From assembly GCF_001854805.1 (NCBI RefSeq), contig NZ_MBLO01000235.1, positions 62,001-126,000 on the forward strand: DNA of 64,000 bases, given 5' to 3'. Source of the DNA: Pseudofrankia coriaricola (GTDB lineage Bacteria; Actinomycetota; Actinomycetes; Frankiales; Frankiaceae). Below, piece after piece: positions 7,493-15,800 of this stretch (position 1 is its first letter; each line of letters opens with the position of its first letter). The position numbers and the translations under genes were made by a program. The notes below the pieces were generated by a model. The model ran no database searches, had not been told where the DNA came from, and worked only from the letters and a program-made list of their open reading frames with translations.

Positions 7493-9022
7493 ATGACCGT
7501 TCTCGTCGTCGGGGCCGGCCCGGCCGGTCTCGCCACCGCCATCACGCTCGCCCGCTACGGCGTGCCCACCCTGGTGGTGGAGCGCCGGCCCGAGCCGTCC
7601 CCGCTGCCTCGGGCCACCGGGATCAGCACCCGGACCATGGAGCTCATCCGTTCCTGGGGGCTGGAGGAGCGGGTCCGCGCCGGCGGGGTCGACGTCCGCT
7701 GGCAGGCCTGGATCGGGCCGAGCCTCGTCTCGCCGCACGGGACCGCGCTCGACACCATCTGGCCGCGTCCCGACGTGGTGTCCCGGCTGAGCCCCACCGC
7801 GCCGGCCTGCGTTCCGCAGGACGTCCTGGAAGCGGCCCTGCTCGACCACCTCACCGGATTCGCCCACGTCGAGGTGCGGTTCGGCACCGAACTGGTCGCG
7901 GTGCGCCAGGCCGACGGCGTCGTCGAGGCCACCCTTCGCGACGTCGGCAACGGCGCGGTCAGCGCGTGCCGGCCGGCCTACCTCGTCGCCGCCGACGGAG
8001 CCCACAGCCCGGTCCGGAACGCGATCGGGATCGAGACGGACGAGGTGGGCGACGACGACGGCCCGCGCGGGGTGCTCGGCTCCCCGTGGCTCGCCGCCCG
8101 CACGACCCTGTTCACGGCGCCGCTCCCCGAAGGATCGCTGTGGGACGTCCTCGGCGAGCGCCGGCACCTCATCTACACCATCACCAACCCGGAGGCGGGC
8201 GGCGTCCTGCTTCCCGCCGGCGACGGCCGCTGGATCTTCGGGCAGGACTGCGACCCCGACGCGCCCACGCCCGCCTACGAGGCCCTGGCCGACCAGATCG
8301 CGACGGCGATCGGCCTGCCGGGCCTGCGGCCGACCATCCTGCGCACGGGAACGTTCAGCTTCGACGCGATGATGGCCCGCCGCTACCGTGATGGCGCGGT
8401 GTTCCTCGTCGGCGACGCGGCGCACCGCATGACCCCGCGGGGCGGCACCGGGCTGAACACCGCCGTCCACGACGGCCACGACCTCGGCTGGAAACTCGCC
8501 TGGGTCATGCTCGGCTGGGCGTCCCCCGAACTGCTGGACAGCTACGAGACCGAGCGGGAGCCGGTCGGGCGCCGCAACACGACGCTGTCCGCGCAGTCCT
8601 TCGGCTCCTACCGAGACCCGGCCGAGGAACTGGACTTCGACCTCGGCGGCCGGGTGACACACGCCTGGGTCGACCAGGCGGGCGGCGACGCGGACCGTGG
8701 CATCACCACAACCCACCCCGGCGCCACCCGGCGGGTCTCCACCCTCGACCTCCTGGGGCCTGGCCTGACCGTGCTCACCGGGCCGGAGACGCCGGCGACG
8801 GATGGACAGCCGCTCGCGCTCGCGCTCGGTGGCACGCTCACGTCACGTGTCCCGGTCAGGACGTGCCGGCTCGACGGGCGCACCGCCGAAGCCCTCGGCA
8901 TCCCGGCCGGCGGCTCGCTGACACTGCGCCCGGACGGCAAGCCCGCCGTCCACTGGGCACCCGAGCTGGTTCCGTCAGGGGCGAGCAGCTCCTGGTTGAC
9001 GTCGGTCGCGGCGAGGAAATAG
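7493..9022 (+). CDS. FAD-dependent aromatic monooxygenase (PheA/TfdB family)
   Basis: 509 residues from ATG 7493. Group A flavoprotein hydroxylase: dinucleotide motif VGAGPAGLATA at the N terminus, the DG region VAADGAHSPVRNAIG, and the FAD ribityl-binding GD motif GDAAHRMTPRGGTGLNTAVHD; a thioredoxin-like C-terminal domain follows. Expected to hydroxylate a phenol or polyketide ring with NAD(P)H and O2. The ATG has GAGGG upstream; ATG 7457 is a weaker alternative. Divergent TetR gene is its likely repressor. The last 150 bp closely match a degraded copy at 36.3 kb. Confidence 0.9.
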   Translation: MTVLVVGAGPAGLATAITLARYGVPTLVVERRPEPSPLPRATGISTRTMELIRSWGLEERVRAGGVDVRWQAWIGPSLVSPHGTALDTIWPRPDVVSRLSPTAPACVPQDVLEAALLDHLTGFAHVEVRFGTELVAVRQADGVVEATLRDVGNGAVSACRPAYLVAADGAHSPVRNAIGIETDEVGDDDGPRGVLGSPWLAARTTLFTAPLPEGSLWDVLGERRHLIYTITNPEAGGVLLPAGDGRWIFGQDCDPDAPTPAYEALADQIATAIGLPGLRPTILRTGTFSFDAMMARRYRDGAVFLVGDAAHRMTPRGGTGLNTAVHDGHDLGWKLAWVMLGWASPELLDSYETEREPVGRRNTTLSAQSFGSYRDPAEELDFDLGGRVTHAWVDQAGGDADRGITTTHPGATRRVSTLDLLGPGLTVLTGPETPATDGQPLALALGGTLTSRVPVRTCRLDGRTAEALGIPAGGSLTLRPDGKPAVHWAPELVPSGASSSWLTSVAARK

Positions 9023-9117
9023 GTCGGATAGCCGCGCGATTCCCATGGCATTCGCCGCCCGGCAGCGCGTTCGTGTCGCCCGGCGAACGGAGGAGCCTGT
9101 GGTGTCCGCCCGGACGT

Positions 9118-9828
9118 CTAGAACACTTCGTCGAACAGGTCGGTCATGGCTCGCCAGGATCGTTCGTCGGCGTGCTGGTTGTACTTGATCGCTGGGAGTT
9201 GGGAGCCGTCGGCGGCGGGATTGGTGAAGCTGTGCGCGGCGCCGCCGTAGAGGTTCATCCGCCAGTCGACCCCGCCGTCGCGCATTTCCTGCTCGAACGC
9301 GAGGCGCTGCTCGGGCGGGATGATCGGGTCCTCGGTCCCGATGCAGACCAGAATCTTACCGGTGATGTTCGCGGCGTCCTGCGGCCGGGTCGTCGAGAGC
9401 CCGGAGTGGAAGCCGACGACGGCCTTGAGGTCGGCCCCGCCCCGGGCCAGCTCGAGGGCGAGCGTGCCCCCGAAGCAGAAGCCGATCGCCGCGACCCGGT
9501 CCGGGTCGGCCAGCTCATGGTTGAGCAGGATGTCCAGGCCGGCCTGGCCGAGGGCCCGCACCCGCGCGGGATCCCCGGCCAGCTTGCCGAAGCGCTGGCC
9601 GGCTTCCTCGGGGGCCAGCTTGCGCCCGCCGCCGTGGTAGTCCAGCGCGAAGGCCACATATCCCAGTTCGGCCAGCCGGCGGGCCTTGTTCCGGGAGTGG
9701 TCGCTGAGCCCGTCCCCCTCGTGGCAGACCAGCACGGCTGGTCGTGGGCCGGGCTGGCGGTCGTCCACCGACAGCTCGCCGATCAGACGCAGATCCTCGT
9801 ACGTGTACTCGACGTCAGCCGTGTGCAT
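9118..9828 (-). CDS. dienelactone hydrolase-family protein
   Basis: 236 residues, alpha/beta hydrolase. The nucleophile is a cysteine in GFCFGG (Cys118), as in true dienelactone hydrolases; Glu37 in VCHEGDG, an Asp in CIGTEDPIIP and the His in GGAAHSFTNP complete the expected active site. Hydrolyses cyclic enol lactones or small esters, in chlorocatechol/aromatic breakdown in studied members. Converges on the monooxygenase gene, an association that fits aromatic catabolism. ATG start with GGAGGA upstream. Confidence 0.9.
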   Translation of the reverse strand: MHTADVEYTYEDLRLIGELSVDDRQPGPRPAVLVCHEGDGLSDHSRNKARRLAELGYVAFALDYHGGGRKLAPEEAGQRFGKLAGDPARVRALGQAGLDILLNHELADPDRVAAIGFCFGGTLALELARGGADLKAVVGFHSGLSTTRPQDAANITGKILVCIGTEDPIIPPEQRLAFEQEMRDGGVDWRMNLYGGAAHSFTNPAADGSQLPAIKYNQHADERSWRAMTDLFDEVF

Positions 9829-10588
9829 CGATCCTCCTGGCGATCTACATCCCGCGCCTGCACAGGATGGGTGCCTGGCGGCGGGACGAGGCCGTCCGCC
9901 GCCGGGCGTAAGCCTCCCAGACGGCGTCCGAACCTGGGCCGGACGGCTACTCGTACTCCGTTCGCCCCGCGGCCATGATCGGTGTGGCGCCGTTCGTGAG
10001 CGGCCGGCTGTAGGGGGCTCGAACTCACGACCGGAAGATTGTGATAAAGATGCTCCGGAATTTCGGCATACATATGTTGGTGTTGTTGAATATCGTTCCA
10101 GATCGTTTTCGCCTGACGTACACGAGGACCTCGCGGATCGTGCTTCCTGACCCGAATCCTCCAGGAGGGAGAGGTCTCGTCGGCTGCTGAGAACTGGCAG
10201 GAGTGCGTTCGCTCGCTTCTTGTCGATGCCCGACTGATCTCGGTCGGAAGGGCTCTGGACATGCTCATCCTCGCGGAGTACGACCAGACGTCGTTCGACC
10301 CCGACTACCCGACTGAAGGGCCTCCGGGAATCACGCCGAGCTGTCGTAGCTGTGTGAGGACGTCGACGACTCCCCAGATCTCAGCTACCAACTGGCCTTC
10401 GGCCTGACCAACGTGACCAACCAACAGCGCCGCGCCCGCTACGCCTCCCGCCGCACCCGCCCAACCTGGCTACACATCGCGACACCAGACCAAGCGCGTC
10501 CCGTGACCACCTGATCACGGCTTCTAGCCAAATGCGAAGAGCCCCATATCTTCGGGACAGGGGGCCGAGACGCCTCGGTCGCGCGCTT
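9829..10588. other. intergenic region with relics
   Basis: 760 bp. GC falls locally around 10030-10130. It holds a tRNA-3'-end-like sequence at 10011-10056 and, on the plus strand from about 10140 to 10405, an open frame that reads like a real protein fragment (TRILQEGEVSSAAENWQECV, then LLVDARLISVGRALDMLIL) but has no start or upstream part and matches no family I recognise. Nothing else is supported. Confidence 0.45.
10011..10056 (-). other. tRNA 3'-end-like sequence, possible attachment-site relic
   Basis: Read on the minus strand it resembles anticodon arm to T-arm of a tRNA, with GGTCGTGAGTTCGAGCCCCC. The T-stem is imperfect (GTGAG against CCCCT) and no 5' half is present, so it is not a functional tRNA. 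A related sequence in the same orientation lies at 36068-36104. Tyrosine recombinases of mobile elements often leave such tRNA-end copies. Confidence 0.35.
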
Positions 10589-11626
10589 TCAGGAATCCTC
10601 GTCACCTCGGTCTTCGGGGGACCGCGCTTCGAGAACTCCGACGAAGGCCGAGGCGACGAGGGCGACAGCGGGGTCGTCGTCGTGGGCCAGTTGGCGCAGG
10701 ACGTCCCGCACGGTGGTCCCCGGCAGCTCGACCAGCGCCTGAGCGAGGCGTATTCGCACCGCGGAGTTTGCGGTGTGCGCGGCGAGTTCGTCGACCAGTG
10801 CGGTGATGATCCGGTCCGCGCACCCGGGATCCTGGGACAGCGTTCCCAGGGCCTCCGCCGCGTCGACGTCGCCTGCGCCCTCGACCACCATGCCGACGAG
10901 TGTCGGCACTGCCCCGGTCACACCACGCCTGCCCAACGCCAGAGCGGCGTGCCTGCGCACCGTCGTGTCCGGGTCCCCGAGCGCGTCCGCAAGCACCGTG
11001 GTCACACCCGGGGCCTCGGACATCTCGGCGATCGCCAGCACCGCGCGCCGCCGGATGTCGACGTCCTCCGAGTGCACGCCGGCGGCCAGCGTCGCCACGC
11101 CGTCGCCGCCCGATCGGGCGAGCGCCCAGCGCAGGGCGCCCGCGACGTTGGGGTCGGATTCGGCCAGGACCGCCCCGGCCAGCAGTTCGGCGGGAACCGA
11201 CACGCCCTCCGGCCGGGCCAGGACGGCCTGCTGCCTGCGCGCGGCGCTGGTCGAGTTGAGCCCCTGCATGAGTTCGACGATGCGCAGGACGCCCTGCCAG
11301 CCGGTGGGCGCCGACGCATCGATCGCGCGGAGCCGCTTGAGCAGCTCCTGTTCCCGCTCCAAGCGGTCTTCCGTCCACTGGATGAGGTCGCTGACCAGGG
11401 CGGACGGCGTGGAGGCCGGGTCCTCCAGCGCGCGCCCGATCTGCTTGAGCGAGAGCCCGAGGGACCGCAGGCTCTCCACGTGGAAGATCCTGCGGATGTC
11501 CTCGGCGGAGTACTCACGGTAGCCGCCGGCGGTGCGACCGCTCGGTCGCACCAGCCCGAGGGCGTCGTAGTGCCGAAGCATTCGGGTGCTCACCCCCGAG
11601 TGGCGGGCCACATCGCCGATCAGCAA
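10589..11626 (-). CDS. MerR-family regulator with C-terminal HEAT repeats
   Basis: 345 residues. MerR winged helix at 1-70 (IGDVARHSGVSTRMLRHYDA, LGLVRPSGRTAGGYREYS) and a dimerisation helix to about 105, then a HEAT/Armadillo-like repeat domain to the end (for example DPDTTVRRHAALALGRRG, SAVRIRLAQALVELPG) in place of the usual small effector pocket. The repeat domain suggests sensing by protein binding, possibly of the HEAT protein encoded just upstream. Its ATG overlaps the stop of that gene by 7 bp, so the two are coupled. Likely autoregulated through the dyad at 12460-12480. Confidence 0.9.
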   Translation of the reverse strand: MLIGDVARHSGVSTRMLRHYDALGLVRPSGRTAGGYREYSAEDIRRIFHVESLRSLGLSLKQIGRALEDPASTPSALVSDLIQWTEDRLEREQELLKRLRAIDASAPTGWQGVLRIVELMQGLNSTSAARRQQAVLARPEGVSVPAELLAGAVLAESDPNVAGALRWALARSGGDGVATLAAGVHSEDVDIRRRAVLAIAEMSEAPGVTTVLADALGDPDTTVRRHAALALGRRGVTGAVPTLVGMVVEGAGDVDAAEALGTLSQDPGCADRIITALVDELAAHTANSAVRIRLAQALVELPGTTVRDVLRQLAHDDDPAVALVASAFVGVLEARSPEDRGDEDS

Positions 11627-12450
11627 TCCGCGGTCTCCGCAGCCTTCGCGGCCTCCGTCGACTCGGTCGTCTCCGTGGGCTCGGCGGTCTCCGCGACGTC
11701 GGCAGTCTCCGTGGTCGCGGCAGTCCCCGAAGTCTCGGCGACTCTCGATGCAGCCGCGGCGGCGGCAGCAGCGGCTCGTTCCGGGCCGAGAGTGACGACT
11801 CGCTTCGCCTCGTCGATGGCCGCGTCAAAACCGCTCTCCGGGTCCTGCAGGAGCAACTCGGTGGCACGGGCGTGCGCGGCCACCGCCGGGTCGGGGTTCG
11901 CCGCGGCCTTCTCCAGGGCGGGCTCGATCACGTTGCCGAGGTCGACGAGGGCCCGGCTCAGGCTTAGCTGCACATTGCGGTCGCCGCGGCCGAGCTGCAC
12001 GACCAGTTCGTCGGCCAGGTCCTTCTTCTCGTCCTCGGGTACGAGGGCGACCGCGACACGCCACGCGGTCCGCGCGACCTCGTCGTCGGCGTCGCGCAGC
12101 ATGTCGCGCGTGATCCAGGCCCACGCGCGCTTGTCGCCGATCTTGGTGAGCGTGTGCAACGCCTGACTGCGGGCCTGAGTGCGCTCGGAGTCGAGTTCCT
12201 GGCGGATCCGGGGCAGGGTGATCTCCGGCGACAGGCGGGTCAGCGCCCAGGACAGCGTGTCTCGCACGAAGAAGTCCGGCTCGACCGCGCACCGCTCGAC
12301 GAGCGTCTCGAGAAGGCCGGCGTCCGGGTTCGAGCCGACCGCCAGAGCCGCCTGAAGCCGAACCGACGAGTCCTTGGCGCCCAGGGCGTTGGCCACGCGG
12401 GTGTTCTGCGGGGTTCCGTTTGCCGTGTTGATCGGGACCACCTCCTGCAC
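11620..12450 (-). CDS. HEAT-repeat protein
   Basis: About 276 residues from GTG 12450; GTG 12441 is an alternative, and the AGGAGG between them makes the exact start uncertain. HEAT repeats fill residues 10-200 (DSSVRLQAALAVGSNPDAG, FFVRDTLSWALTRL, VARTAWRVAVALVPEDEKKD). The last 60 residues are a low-complexity Ala/Thr/Glu tail. A scaffold or binding protein with no catalytic motif. First gene of the operon with the MerR-HEAT regulator; both share the repeat fold and may bind each other (inference). Confidence 0.82.
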   Translation of the reverse strand: MQEVVPINTANGTPQNTRVANALGAKDSSVRLQAALAVGSNPDAGLLETLVERCAVEPDFFVRDTLSWALTRLSPEITLPRIRQELDSERTQARSQALHTLTKIGDKRAWAWITRDMLRDADDEVARTAWRVAVALVPEDEKKDLADELVVQLGRGDRNVQLSLSRALVDLGNVIEPALEKAAANPDPAVAAHARATELLLQDPESGFDAAIDEAKRVVTLGPERAAAAAAAAASRVAETSGTAATTETADVAETAEPTETTESTEAAKAAETADC

Positions 12451-12459
12451 CCAGTGGAC

Positions 12460-12480
12460 ACCTTGACATTGTGTCAAGGT
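12460..12480 (-). promoter_or_regulatory. perfect dyad, MerR-type operator
   Basis: ACCTTGACA (12460-12468) and TGTCAAGGT (12472-12480) are exact complements around a 3-base centre. CTTGAC/GTCAAG half-sites with a short centre are typical of MerR-family operators, which lie between the -35 and -10 of the target promoter. It lies 10-30 bp before the HEAT gene start. Confidence 0.72.
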
Positions 12481-12499
12481 AAAGCACGTGACCGGCGAA

Positions 12500-12783
12500 T
12501 CAGGAGATCGTCCGGTCCACAAGGTAGGCCAACGCGAGCACCGGGACGCTCGCGTTGAAAGCGATCGTGCGCAGCAGCGCGCGGGCGCGCGACGGCGGGG
12601 CCGGTCGCCAGGCCAGGTCCTCCCCGCCGATCAGAGCCGCGTTGATCGGGAGGACCGCGGCGGTGACGACATCCTGGCCGTTGTGCCGTTCGGCCCGCTG
12701 CTTGGAGACGACAGTCAGCCCCAGGGCGCTCGGCTCGGCGCGCAGGTTCGCGATCGGGACGATCGTCGCGTTGCCGTCGCTGT
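12500..12783 (-). pseudogene. 3' fragment of an unidentified gene
   Basis: About 94 residues ending at a TGA (12500-12502) read as authentic protein with normal codon bias: ANLRAEPSALGLTVVSKQRA, then VVTAAVLPINAALIGGEDLAW and a hydrophobic C-terminal helix ASVPVLALAYLVD. Upstream the frame merges into antisense of the large kinase gene, whose reading is clearly the real one, so the 5' part is missing. I do not recognise the family. It looks like a gene cut by arrival of the kinase gene. Confidence 0.4.
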
Positions 12784-12839
12784 GATTGGGGGCAGACCGA
12801 ACAGGTGAGCTCGCCGGGACGATGCCGGGGGATTGGCGG

Positions 12840-15800
12840 ATGGGATTCAAGCGAACGACGCCGAGCCGGGATCCGCCGGCGGCGGTGACGCGGACGGAGC
12901 TGCTCCACGAGACAGAGCGGACTCGGGTGTCTCGACTGGTGTTCCCAGATGGAAGCGTGATCCGGAAGGAACCGCTGGGGCCGAACGCGCAGCGACGGTT
13001 GCGGCATGAGATCGACATCCTTGAGCGGCTGTCCGGGGTCGAGGGGGTCGTGCGACTGGCGGCTGGACGGCCGCCCTGCCAGGGGTCCGTCCTGCTCGAG
13101 GACCTCGGCGGCACCGTTCTGTCCGAGCGCGCCACCCCGCTGGATCCTGCCGAGCTGATCCGCCTGGCCGGGTCGCTTGCACGCGCCGTGGCGGGGATGC
13201 ACCGCCACGGCGTGGTGCATCGGAATATCAACCCAGCGAACATCGTCGTCAGCAGGGGCCAGGACGCACTTTGTCTGATCGACTTCGCTGTGGCTACGAC
13301 GTTCGTGACGGTCCGGCCAGGATTCATGCCATCCAAGGAGATTGTCGGGACGATCCCTTACCTCGCGCCGGAGCAGACCGGCCGGAGCGGTCGCCCGGTC
13401 GACCAGCGCGCCGATCTATACGCGGTCGGAGCCACCCTCTACGAGCTGGCAACCGGCGCGCCTCCGTTCGGCACCGGCGACCCCCTGCGGATCATTCATG
13501 ACCATCTCGCGCGGCTGCCGGCACCGCCGGCGGCGGTGAACCCAGCGGTCCCGGCCGCGCCGTCGGCGATCATCATGCATCTGCTTGAGAAGGAGCCGGA
13601 CGATCGATACCAGAGTGCCGACGGGCTGCTGCATGATCTGTTCCTGCTGCAGCGGGGAGCCACGGTGCTGCGTCCCGGCGAGCACGATTTCCCCTCGCGA
13701 CCGCTGTCGACGTCCCGGCTGGCCGGGCGTGACCGGGAAGTCGGCGAGCTGGGCGTTGTGTTCGCCGATGCGATGGCCGGCCGTTGCTGTGGGCTCCTAG
13801 TCGCCGGTGCGCCGGGGGTGGGTAAGACGTCCCTGGTCAACGAGCTGCGGCCGATCGTGGCCGGCAGCGACGGCTGGTTCGTGGCCGGCAAGTTCGACCA
13901 GTTTCGCCGCGACCAGGAGCACGACGCGATCCGACAGGCATTTCGCGCATTGGGTCGGCTGTTGCTGGCCGAACCGGAGGACAACTTGGCCGAGGTGCGG
14001 GACCGGATGCGTAGTGGATTGGGACCTAACGCCGGGCTGGCGGCCGCGGTCGTGCCCGAGGTCGCGACGTTGCTGAAGGTCCCCCCGGAGCCGGGCGATC
14101 CGATGACCGCGCAGGCCCGAGTATCACGCGCCGTGATCGCAATAATGCGTGCCGTCGCGTCCCGGAAACGGCCGGTCGTGTTGTTCCTCGACGACCTTCA
14201 GTGGGCCGGGCGGACACCGCTCGGCTTCGTCGACCTGATATTCGGCGGCGAAGAACAGATTGAGGGGCTGCTGCTCGTCGGCGCCTACAGGGAGCGCGGT
14301 GTGGACGCCGCCCACCCGCTCACGCGGATGCTCGCCCGGTGGCGTCGCCAGCCAGCCGGGCCGCACCATGTGTGGCTGGGTAGCCTCTCGCCACGGGGTC
14401 AGGCGGCTATGGTGGCCGACCTGCTACACCTGGCCCCGCGGCCTGCGGCCGAGCTGGCAGGGACGATCGCGCCAACCAGCGCGGGCAATCCGTACAACAC
14501 GCTGGAGTTGCTCAACACGCTGCGCCACGGCGGCGCGCTGGCCCCCAGCGAAAGCGGATGGCGATGGGACCGGGAGACGCTGCGCCGCCAGCTCGGCCGC
14601 ATGGACGTTACCGACCTGCTGGTCACCCGTACCTCCCTGTTGCCACCGGACACCAGGGAGGTGCTGGCGGTGATGGCGTGCCTGGCCGGTCAGGTGGAGC
14701 TGGATGTCCTGGAGGCCGCTACCGCGCTGCCAACCGACGATCTCTCCCGGCGGCTCGCCCCCGCGTTCGCCGATGGCCTGTTGGTGCTGGAGCCCGGCGA
14801 CCCGGCGAGCCTGCGGTTTCACCACGATCGGGCGCAGGAAAGCATACTGCGCGGCCTCACCTCGCAGACACAGCGCGCCACGCGGCTGCGCTTGGCCCGA
14901 CGCCTGGCTGGCCAACACGAGTTCTCCGTGGTTGCGGCGGAGCAGTACCTGCATGTGATCGACGCCGTGCACGCCGCTGAGGAGCGCCAGCTGGTGGTCA
15001 GGCTTTTCAAGCAGGCCGCGGACGAGGCAAAGCTGCTGAGCAACCACTCGCTGGTCGAAAGGTTCCTGGCCGCGGCAATTCCACTCGTCGATACGGCCGA
15101 CGTGGAACAACGGATCATGGTCCACACCGACCGGCACGCCGCCCTTTACGGCCTCGGCCGGCTGGAAGAGGCTGACGAGGAGTACCAAACCATCAGCAGG
15201 CTCTGCACTCACCCCGCGGAACGCACGGCCGCCACCGTCGTGCAGGTCAGCAGCCTCACCGATCAGGGCCGCCCCGCCGAGGCGGTACGGCTTGGCCTCG
15301 ACCAGTTGCGGCAGCTCGGTCTCGCCGCCCCCGACCGGGGCCACATCGACAAGGAGATAGACCGGAGGCTCGACGCGCTGTACCGATGGCTCGACGAGAC
15401 CAGCGAAGCCGACGATCGGCGACGACCGAGAATCGCTGACCGCTCGCGCCTGGGCACCATCAATCTCATCAACCGACTCATGGCCCCGGCGTTCTACTGC
15501 GACCAGACGATAATGGCCTGGCTGACCGTGGAGACGCTGGAGATGTGGACACGGTACGGCCCGGATCCCACCCTGCTCGGCCCCGCCGCTCATGCGGCGC
15601 TTGTTGTCACAGCTCGCAGGCACGACTACCGCACCGGGTACCGCATGATGCGGCGGATCCTCACGGTCGGCCGGGAACGCGGTTACGAGCCTGACGTATG
15701 GCGGGCGGAGTTTCTGTATTTGATGAGTGCCGGCCACTGGTTCGAATCGCTCGAGGAAAACGTCTCAGAGGCGCATCGCGCGCTGGAGGGCCTGATACAG

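Noticed and set aside
6791-8716. 641-codon minus-strand open frame spanning TetR and the antisense of the monooxygenase
   Set aside because: Only the last 203 codons encode the TetR protein; the rest is antisense to a clear flavoprotein and has no homology or proper start.
10011-10056. A functional tRNA gene
   Set aside because: No acceptor or D-arm half and mismatched T-stem; only a 3'-end-like piece.
14424-15737. Long minus-strand frame inside the kinase gene
   Set aside because: Antisense of TPR coding sequence; no ribosome site and no family.
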